From positions 186,001 through 250,000 of the forward strand of contig CAJXKD010000001.1 of assembly GCA_913055735.1 (NCBI GenBank): a stretch of 64,000 nucleotides of DNA. The letters are read 5' to 3'. Source of the DNA: an uncultured Rhodospirillales bacterium. GTDB lineage: Bacteria > Pseudomonadota > Alphaproteobacteria > Rhodospirillales > UBA2165. The notes under the pieces were generated by a model, which was not told the origin of the DNA, made no database searches, and saw nothing but the letters and a program-made list of their open reading frames with translations. Positions 58,679 through 64,000 of this stretch are shown piece by piece (position 1 is the stretch's first letter; each line of letters opens with the position of its first letter). The position numbers were made by a program, and so were the translations under genes.

Positions 58679-58702
58679 CTGCCATACTACTGCCATTTGT
58701 AG
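58679..58702 (+). promoter_or_regulatory. Related operator half-site before the WYL gene
   Basis: The run CTGCCATACTACTGCCA continues to TTTGTAG. It repeats the left part of the operator upstream of the GST gene (CTGCCACACTACTGACA), with a partial right arm. Confidence 0.5.
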
Positions 58703-58719
58703 AGGCACGGAGGGCGGCC

Positions 58720-59430
58720 ATGCGGCGCGCGGACAGGCTGTTTCAGATCATCCAGATCCTGCGGGGCACGCGCTCGCCGGTGACGGCGGCCAATCTTGCC
58801 GAAGAACTCGAAACATCTGTGCGCACAATCTACCGGGACATCGCCGATTTGATGGGTCAGCGTGTCCCCATCCGGGGCGAAGCCGGTGTCGGATACATCC
58901 TCGAACAGGGTTACGACATGCCTCCCCTCATGCTGACGCCCGACGAAATCGAGGCGGCGGTCCTTGGGGCGAGTTGGGTGGCAACCCGCGCCGACCGCCC
59001 CCTCGCCCGCGCGGCACGTGATTTGATCGCCAAGATCGGCGACGTGGTAGTCGAAGACTTGCGTCCTCTCGTTCTCGATTCCATCGGTGTCGCGCCGACG
59101 ATGTCGTCGTCCGAGGCGGAGGCCCTCGACTTTCAGCAAGTCCGCACCTGGATCCGGCGGCGGGGAAAAATCAATATCGACTATGAGGACCTGTCGGACA
59201 AAATGACCACGCGCACGATCTGGCCAATTGCCATCGCGTATTTCGAGACCTCCCGCCTCATCGTCGGCTGGTGTGAATTGCGCAAAGACTTCCGGCATTT
59301 TCGCGCCGACCGCATCCGGCGCGCCGAATTCCTGGAGGACGTATTTCCGACGCGGGTCCGCGATCTTCGCGCCGCCTGGGAGAAGACCATCTCACCTTAC
59401 GATGGACCCAGGAGAAACGCGCGCGCCTAA
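58720..59430 (+). CDS. WYL domain transcriptional regulator (YafY-like)
   Basis: The 236-residue protein has an N-terminal HTH_11 winged helix (RADRLFQIIQILRGTRSPVT, then LAEELETSVRTIYRDIADLM, about 3-47) and a C-terminal WYL domain with RTIWPIAIAYFETSRLIVGW (about 166-185) and CELRKDFRHFRADRI (about 186-200). The WYL triad itself reads variant residues (PIAIAYF), as is common in this YafY group. These proteins respond to small ligands or nucleic acids and usually control adjacent genes. The upstream GST gene and this gene share an operator-like sequence, which fits that model. Its stop overlaps the convergent EamA gene by four bases. Confidence 0.92.
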   Translation: MRRADRLFQIIQILRGTRSPVTAANLAEELETSVRTIYRDIADLMGQRVPIRGEAGVGYILEQGYDMPPLMLTPDEIEAAVLGASWVATRADRPLARAARDLIAKIGDVVVEDLRPLVLDSIGVAPTMSSSEAEALDFQQVRTWIRRRGKINIDYEDLSDKMTTRTIWPIAIAYFETSRLIVGWCELRKDFRHFRADRIRRAEFLEDVFPTRVRDLRAAWEKTISPYDGPRRNARA

Positions 59431-60338
59431 ACCGCCAGCTTGCGCGCCTCGAGCGCGGCCCGCCGCTCCCGGAGCGCCACGTACATGCCGCTTGCCACGA
59501 TGATGGCGATGCCGGCCCAGGTGAAGGCATCGGGAAAATCGCCGAACACCAGAAAGCCGAACGCCGTGGCGGTGATGATCGCCGCATATTGAAACAGCGC
59601 CACCATCGCCGCCGGTCCATAGCGGAACGCGGCGACCGCGAAGATTTGTCCGGCGGTCGAGAACAAAAAGAACAGCCCCCAGGAGATGGCGTCCTCGCTC
59701 CGTGGCGCCACCCAGAGAAACGGAATGACGGGCAGCAGTATGACGGCACCGAACACGGCGGAATGGGCGGCGTTGGCCATCTGTGGTGCGTGCACCGACA
59801 GCTTGCGGTTGGTGACATAGAAGACGCCCAGGGAAATACCGGTTCCCAATGCGACGAAATAGCCGAGCCGCTCGCCGGAGAACTCCGGCCGCAGGATAAT
59901 GAGCACACCCGCGAAGCCGATGATAATCGCCGTCCAACGGCGCCAGCCCACCTGCTCCTTCAAAAGCGGCACCGACAGCGCCGCCGCGACAAGTGGCCCG
60001 ATGAAGGTGGTGGCCGTCGCGTCGGCGAGGGGAATCAGCGTCACCGCCCAATAAAACAGAATAATCGCCAACGATACGGAAACACCGCGCACCAACTGCA
60101 ACCCGAACGGCCGCGGAACGAGGATACCGGCACCGTGCTGGGCAACCGCGACTGGCGCGACCACCAGATACATCACCACATACTGTGCCCACAGCACGAA
60201 TATCGGCGAGTAATACCCGCCGAACGTCTTCACGATACCGTCTTTGGTGGGGAACAAAATGGTCGCCAGGATCATCAGGAAAATGGCGAGCAGCGGTTTA
60301 TGTCTGGTCACGAATTTGGCTCTGGCACGGATTGGCAT
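59427..60338 (-). CDS. DMT superfamily transporter (EamA family)
   Basis: The 303-residue inner-membrane protein has ten hydrophobic segments in two EamA repeats: YWAVTLIPLADATATTFIGP (about 95-114) in the first and VAAFRYGPAAMVALFQYAAI (about 228-247) in the second. The start is taken as the ATG at 60338; the frame extends 18 codons upstream. It resembles the other EamA gene near 22.3 kb in layout only. The substrate is unknown. It is convergent with the WYL gene and divergent from the FAH-family hydrolase. Confidence 0.9.
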   Translation of the reverse strand: MPIRARAKFVTRHKPLLAIFLMILATILFPTKDGIVKTFGGYYSPIFVLWAQYVVMYLVVAPVAVAQHGAGILVPRPFGLQLVRGVSVSLAIILFYWAVTLIPLADATATTFIGPLVAAALSVPLLKEQVGWRRWTAIIIGFAGVLIILRPEFSGERLGYFVALGTGISLGVFYVTNRKLSVHAPQMANAAHSAVFGAVILLPVIPFLWVAPRSEDAISWGLFFLFSTAGQIFAVAAFRYGPAAMVALFQYAAIITATAFGFLVFGDFPDAFTWAGIAIIVASGMYVALRERRAALEARKLAV

Positions 60339-60488
60339 AGAGATCGAAACGAGACGCCGATGGTAGGTGAGCCAAGGGCATGCGTAAACCATTGTGATGC
60401 CGCGGGAGTGAGTGCGCGGGCTTTCCCCCGCCGCATCGCATCCTTAAACTGCGGCCAGCAAATCCACCACGGCAACCCCCGGAGCAAC

Positions 60489-61346
60489 ATGAAACTCTGC
60501 CGCTACGATCATGACCGCATCGGCGTCGTTCGCGACGGCCGGATTTTCGACGCCAGCGCCGCCCTCGACGAGCTGCCGCCGCTCCACTGGCCAGTGCCCT
60601 ATGGCGATCAGCTCATTGCCAATCTTGATGATCTGCGCCCGAATATCGAGGCCGCCGCCGACAAGAGCACGCCGCGCGCGCTTGCCGACGTGACCCTCAA
60701 GAGCCCCGTCGCCAATCCGTCGAAGATCATCGCCGCACCGGTCAATTACCGCAAACATCTCGACGAAGCCAAGGCGGACGCGGAGATCCACCACGGCACC
60801 AAGATCAAGACCATCGACGACGCGGGTCTGTTCCTGAAATCCACCTCGTCGTTGGTCGGCGCGGGCGAAGGTATTGCCATGCGCTTCCCCGAACGCCGCA
60901 ACGATCACGAGGTGGAGCTCGCCGTGGTAATCGGCAAACAGGGGGACCGCATCCCCCGCGCGCGGGCCTTGGACTACATCGCCGGCTATGCCATCGGCCT
61001 CGACATCACCGTTCGCGGGCCCGAAGAGCGCAGCCTGCGGAAATCCGTGGACAGTTATTCGGTGCTCGGCCCCTGGATGGTGACCGCCGACGAGATTGCG
61101 TCGCCGGGCAATCTCGATTTCCGGATCACCGTCAACGGCGAGGTCCGCCAGCAGTCCAATACCAGCTATCTGATTTTCGACATCCCCAAGCTGATCGAAT
61201 ATGCGTCGTCGTTCTATACGCTCAATCCCGGCGACATCATCATGACGGGCACGCCCGAAGGCGTCGGCCCCATCGCTGCGGGCGACGAGGTCGTGGCATG
61301 GATCGACGGTATCGGTGACATGACGGTGGCTGTCCGGAACGCCTAA
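60489..61346 (+). CDS. Fumarylacetoacetate hydrolase family protein
   Basis: The 285-residue enzyme belongs to the FAH superfamily, which hydrolyses or decarboxylates 2-oxo acid products of aromatic ring cleavage. The active-site Glu-rich metal motif is visible: NDHEVELAVVIGK (about 137-149) supplies Glu ligands, Asp in GLDITVRG (about 171-178) another, and the signature GDIIMTGTPEGVGP lies near 246-259. An N-terminal cap domain spans about 1-70. The ATG at 60489 follows GGAG closely. Candidates are 2-hydroxyhepta-diene-dioate isomerase, oxaloacetate decarboxylase or acylpyruvate hydrolase; the neighbourhood favours an aromatic catabolic role. Confidence 0.93.
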   Translation: MKLCRYDHDRIGVVRDGRIFDASAALDELPPLHWPVPYGDQLIANLDDLRPNIEAAADKSTPRALADVTLKSPVANPSKIIAAPVNYRKHLDEAKADAEIHHGTKIKTIDDAGLFLKSTSSLVGAGEGIAMRFPERRNDHEVELAVVIGKQGDRIPRARALDYIAGYAIGLDITVRGPEERSLRKSVDSYSVLGPWMVTADEIASPGNLDFRITVNGEVRQQSNTSYLIFDIPKLIEYASSFYTLNPGDIIMTGTPEGVGPIAAGDEVVAWIDGIGDMTVAVRNA

Positions 61347-61387
61347 ACGCTCAGACCTAGACGCTTATAAACAAGCCGGTGTCGGAT

Positions 61388-61792
61388 TTAGCGGCCGAGC
61401 CCCATCCCGGCGACCAGACGCTCCTGCGGCACGTCGCTGAAATCCACCGTCCGGCGCCCGCCCTTGCGGCCGTCAGTGCGGCGGCACAGTTTTTGGCGGC
61501 GATCCGGCGTTCCACGGCGTTCCTGATCGGAAGGCCAGTCGAAACGCGGCTGCCGGCGGGTCAGAAGCACCGGGATGTGGTTGCGGCGCCCCTTGAGGAA
61601 CTCGGACTCGAAGCGAGCCATGTCCGTGTCCATCTCGAACACCGCGCTGAGAACCAGGCTTTCCTCGATCGGGCACATGCCGCAGAAAAATACCGAATAA
61701 TCCCCTCGGGCGTTGGCATCGAGCCAATCGTAGACTTCGTCGATGGGGCCATCGAGGACGAAGTACCTCCCGTATTTTAGCCGTCCAGTCAT
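61388..61792 (-). CDS. Hypothetical protein, basic C-terminus
   Basis: The 134-residue protein is not recognised. Its first half (GRYFVLDGPIDEVYDWLDAN, then EESLVLSAVFEMDTD) looks like a small alpha+beta domain. The second half is rich in Arg (QERRGTPDRRQKLCRRTDGR), a pattern of basic linkers found next to PilZ or regulatory domains. A GAGGG ribosome site precedes the ATG, which supports the minus strand over the open frame on the plus strand. It is convergent with the FAH gene. Function is unknown. Confidence 0.62.
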   Translation of the reverse strand: MTGRLKYGRYFVLDGPIDEVYDWLDANARGDYSVFFCGMCPIEESLVLSAVFEMDTDMARFESEFLKGRRNHIPVLLTRRQPRFDWPSDQERRGTPDRRQKLCRRTDGRKGGRRTVDFSDVPQERLVAGMGLGR

Positions 61793-62010
61793 TCGAAGTT
61801 TCCCTCACAGAGTGGGTTGTCGTTTCTGATTTCGCAGTCTTTTATAAGACCGCTTATCGTATTAGAAAGCATATTAGAACATGTGATTAAAAACATTGTG
61901 ACAGCAATGTAAACGAATGTTTCAAAATCACATAGTTTGTAACAACGGCGCCGCCAGCCCAAACGGGCCGAAATGCGCCGAAAACGACCACAGGAGGATC
62001 AAGAAGACCC
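61793..62010. other. AT-rich gap upstream of the amidohydrolase gene
   Basis: It holds promoters for two divergent genes. ACATTG-TGACAG-CAATGT (61893-61910) is an inverted repeat with six-base arms. ATTAGAA is directly repeated at 61861-61867 and 61873-61879. These may be regulator sites. Confidence 0.4.
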
Positions 62011-63120
62011 ATGCTTTTCACCTGCGCCCCCCACGCCCCCGCTGATGGCCGCGGTCATGGCCACCAGCATCGCCACCGGCACGGCCAAACGGTCGGCAAA
62101 GGCGGAAAATTCTTCACCGTCGACATCCATTGCCACATGCATGTCCCCGAAGCCGATGCCCGGCTCAAGGAACTGATGCCCGAAGGGACTGGCGGCGGCA
62201 CGGTGGTGGATTCCAACCCGCTGACCCTCAAGATCAATCAGGCGCAGCAGAAGGCGATCCTGCCCAAGCTTACCGACCCCGAGTTACGGCTGCGTGACAT
62301 GGATGAACAAGGCGTCGACGTCCAGGCCATCGCTCCCTCGCCCTTCCACTACAACTACAGCCGGCCCATCGAGGTGGCGCGCGAAACCTGTGGCCTCGTC
62401 AACGACAAGCTCGCCGAGCTGGTGGCCACCCATCCCGACCGCTTCGTCGGGCTCGGCATCCTGCCCTTGCAGGACGAGCAAGCTTCGCTCGCGGAGTTGG
62501 ACAAATGCATCAATGACCGCGGTTTCAAAGGCATCGAGATCTCGACCAACGTCAACGGCCAGGACCTCACCCGCGCCGGCATCGAAAAAGTGTTCGCCAA
62601 GTGCGAGGAGATGGGCGTGCTGATCTTCATCCATCCCATCGGCACCAGCTTCACCGGCCGCTTCGACGACCATTATTTCCGCAACACCATCGGCCACCCG
62701 CTGGAATCGGCATTGTGCGCCGGGCATCTGGTGTTCGACGGCTATCTCGAAAAATATCCGGGGCTCAAGATCTGCATCGCCCACGGCGGCGGCTACGTGC
62801 CCGCCTATCCGGGCCGCTTCGATCACCCCTATCATTTGCGCGACGATTGCCGGGTGAACATCTCCAAGCCGCCGTCGGAATACCTCAAGATGCTGCATTT
62901 CGACACGGTGGTGTTCACCGAGCATCAGTTGCGCTTCCTCATCGAGGAATGGGGCGCCGAGCGCATCGTCATGGGCACCGACTACCCCTACGACATGGCG
63001 GAGACCGACCCCGTCGGCCACGTCGATTCGGTAAAGGGCCTGTCGGATGCCGACAAGGCGCAGGTGATGGGCACCAATGCCGCCCGGTTGCTTGGGATCG
63101 ACGTGCCGGCGAAGGCTTAA
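62011..63120 (+). CDS. ACMSD-like amidohydrolase with His-rich N-terminal extension
   Basis: The 369-residue enzyme belongs to the amidohydrolase_2 family (aminocarboxymuconate-semialdehyde decarboxylase and related aromatic decarboxylases). The zinc ligands are visible: HCH in DIHCHMHVPEAD (about 38-49), His in IFIHPIG (near 210-216), His in CIAHGGGYVPA (near 252-262) and Asp in MGTDYPYD (about 322-329). Before the domain is an unusual His-rich stretch GRGHGHQHRHRHGQ (about 13-26), like a metal-delivery tail. AGGAGG lies 13 bases before the ATG, rather far. It probably decarboxylates an aromatic or muconate-type acid without O2. A strong terminator follows. Confidence 0.9.
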   Translation: MLFTCAPHAPADGRGHGHQHRHRHGQTVGKGGKFFTVDIHCHMHVPEADARLKELMPEGTGGGTVVDSNPLTLKINQAQQKAILPKLTDPELRLRDMDEQGVDVQAIAPSPFHYNYSRPIEVARETCGLVNDKLAELVATHPDRFVGLGILPLQDEQASLAELDKCINDRGFKGIEISTNVNGQDLTRAGIEKVFAKCEEMGVLIFIHPIGTSFTGRFDDHYFRNTIGHPLESALCAGHLVFDGYLEKYPGLKICIAHGGGYVPAYPGRFDHPYHLRDDCRVNISKPPSEYLKMLHFDTVVFTEHQLRFLIEEWGAERIVMGTDYPYDMAETDPVGHVDSVKGLSDADKAQVMGTNAARLLGIDVPAKA

Positions 63121-63146
63121 ATCACAAAATAACTTAGTGACTTTAG

Positions 63147-63181
63147 AACCGCGTCGCCCTCACCGGCGGCGCGGTTTTCTT
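63147..63181 (+). terminator. Intrinsic terminator of the amidohydrolase gene
   Basis: AACCGCGTCGCC, six-base loop, GGCGGCGCGGTT form a twelve-base stem with one G-T pair, followed by TTCTTTT, 26 bases after the stop. Confidence 0.9.
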
Positions 63182-63211
63182 TTGTAAACCAATCTGGTCG
63201 AGCGGATACAA

Positions 63212-63844
63212 CTAGTCTAATTCTGCGATTTGAAACCGAACATCCCGTGTATTTGCCAACGGTCGGCTCTTCGCACAAAAGAATAGCAACATTAAGAAAA
63301 TTAACGTGATTGCTCCAAGAATGTAGGACCCATTTTCCGTTAGCTGAGATGGCAACGTGTAGCCAGGAAATGATTTAATTGCCAGGCCGACCCACAACAC
63401 CGCAACATACAAACTGATCATATGATTTACCTTCGATACCGAATACGGGTAGGCCGACCAAAGGTTAATCCATTTATATTGGGCACCCAAAATGGTTGTC
63501 CGATAGAGCGGACCAGTAACTTCTTCCTCTAGAGCATCAACATGGCGCTCCCAATTCTCCTGCCAATATTTGCTGCCGCGATTTACGAGATACCACCCCG
63601 ACGAAAGGAGAGTGCCGACACACGCTACCAAAAAAACTAGATAGCTTTCCGCATTTCCGCCTTTATACAAAGCAAAGTAAGCGGCGAATGCGGCCGCAAG
63701 TAGCGCCCAAAAATATGCAGCACGCCTCCAATACAATTCGATTTCGAATTTTCTTATGTCCAATGCGTATTTAAGCGCCTCTTTTCGGATACTTGGCACA
63801 AACTCGACCAGGTATTGGTCGTGTCCCTCTATTGTTTTTGACAT
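63212..63844 (-). CDS. RipA family octameric membrane protein-like
   Basis: The 210-residue protein resembles the RipA-type (8xMP) membrane proteins. It has IRKFEIELYWRRAAYFWALL (about 19-38), a hydrophobic pair (about 32-56 and 64-84), WQENWERHVDALEEEVTGPL (about 92-111), SVSKVNHMISLYVAVLWVGL (about 132-151) and a last helix (about 168-192). The name comes from structural work on a pathogen protein; its role in other bacteria is unknown. The ATG at 63844 is preceded by a weak ribosome site, and an earlier start at 63862 is possible. Codon use is clearly AT-richer than in all neighbours, which suggests horizontal transfer. It is divergent from a partial gene at the window edge. Confidence 0.75.
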   Translation of the reverse strand: MSKTIEGHDQYLVEFVPSIRKEALKYALDIRKFEIELYWRRAAYFWALLAAAFAAYFALYKGGNAESYLVFLVACVGTLLSSGWYLVNRGSKYWQENWERHVDALEEEVTGPLYRTTILGAQYKWINLWSAYPYSVSKVNHMISLYVAVLWVGLAIKSFPGYTLPSQLTENGSYILGAITLIFLMLLFFCAKSRPLANTRDVRFQIAELD

Positions 63845-63952
63845 TGCGAATTCCCTGCACATTTGAAAAATAGAAGATATTATGCGTTATTCGTCGCATT
63901 AGTTGTACGAAGTTAGATAAATCGAATTCAGTTTCGCCTTCTGGGGGGCAAA

Positions 63953-64000
63953 ATGGCCAATAAATTTCCTTACGTTGCTTCCGCAGGCCCCATCATCAAA
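63953..64000 (+). CDS. DUF5343-like protein, first 16 codons only (runs off the window)
   Basis: The readable start is MANKFPYVASAGPIIK. The pattern FPYV-x-x-x-G-x-I-x-K matches the N-terminus of DUF5343 proteins, a small family of unknown function. A GGGGGG ribosome site lies about four bases before the ATG. The gap to the divergent RipA-like gene is 108 bases and AT-rich. The call rests on 16 residues and is therefore tentative. Confidence 0.45.
   Translation, partial: MANKFPYVASAGPIIK

Noticed and set aside
59589..60488. A 300-codon N-terminal extension of the FAH-family protein
   Set aside because: It is antisense to the EamA gene and low-complexity; the ATG at 60489 starts the family sequence and has GGAG upstream.
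61379..61780. A plus-strand open frame opposite the small hypothetical gene
   Set aside because: The minus-strand frame has a ribosome site and a protein-like first half; the plus-strand frame has neither.

Overview
This window is chromosomal DNA of an alphaproteobacterium, most likely a Rhodospirillales-type marine or soil heterotroph. The evidence is moderately high GC content, a PomA/MotB-type stator pair, alphaproteobacterial RpoH and DksA-like proteins, and a textbook TTAA-N7-TTAA CtrA box. No rRNA, tRNA, insertion sequence or CRISPR array was found. The window is gene-dense and mostly made of short operons.

Layout. 1-1.5 kb: flagellar stator genes (first one cut by the window edge). 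1.5-3.2 kb: a metallo-beta-lactamase-fold hydrolase and a SAM hydroxide adenosyltransferase. 3.7-9.8 kb: glutamate synthase gltB-gltD, closed by a strong terminator. 9.8-10.4 kb: an AT-rich 660-bp gap with a perfect CtrA box, two tandem DnaA-box-like nonamers and a third weaker one; I flag it as a candidate replication origin. 10.4-12.4 kb: dienelactone-hydrolase-like protein and a class III CoA-transferase. 12.4-17.1 kb: a four-gene Gld-type ABC exporter operon (ATPase, permease, GldG-like, DUF4340). 17.5-18.4 kb: rpoH with its terminator and a structured leader. 18.8-25.4 kb: CoxG-like protein, TPP enzyme plus dehydrogenase, DMT permease, an HtrA-like protein that has lost catalytic residues, and a membrane-anchored protein behind a perfect CRP-type operator. 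25.4-31.6 kb: a hypothetical, typA-osmC, a peptide-type ABC solute-binding protein and a MetE-like methyltransferase. 31.6-36.7 kb: a MarR regulator divergent from a Spy/CpxP-like protein with duplicated operators, ICMT-like and GST proteins, a MATE exporter, a DksA-like protein and a cupin. 36.8-42.7 kb: a hybrid histidine kinase, then the phage-shock locus pspF/pspABC with its sigma-54 promoter. 42.7-46.6 kb: OmpW, malate synthase G, TauE/SafE permease.

46.7-63.1 kb is accessory-style catabolic DNA: an alpha/beta hydrolase, a LigB-type extradiol dioxygenase, a VOC-type extradiol dioxygenase, a class II aldolase-fold protein lacking its zinc histidines, a complete TctCBA transporter, an enolase-superfamily enzyme, a fumarylacetoacetate-hydrolase-family enzyme and an ACMSD-like amidohydrolase. 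Together these look like uptake of an aromatic carboxylate, decarboxylation, ring cleavage and hydrolysis, but the substrate cannot be read from sequence. Interspersed are a cyclic-nucleotide-binding-domain protein with an unrecognised 500-residue N-terminus, a DsbA/FrnE thioredoxin, a GST and a WYL regulator with its probable operators.

63.2-64.0 kb: the base composition drops. A RipA-like octameric membrane protein gene stands divergent from the first 16 codons of a DUF5343-like gene that runs off the window, possibly the edge of an acquired island.
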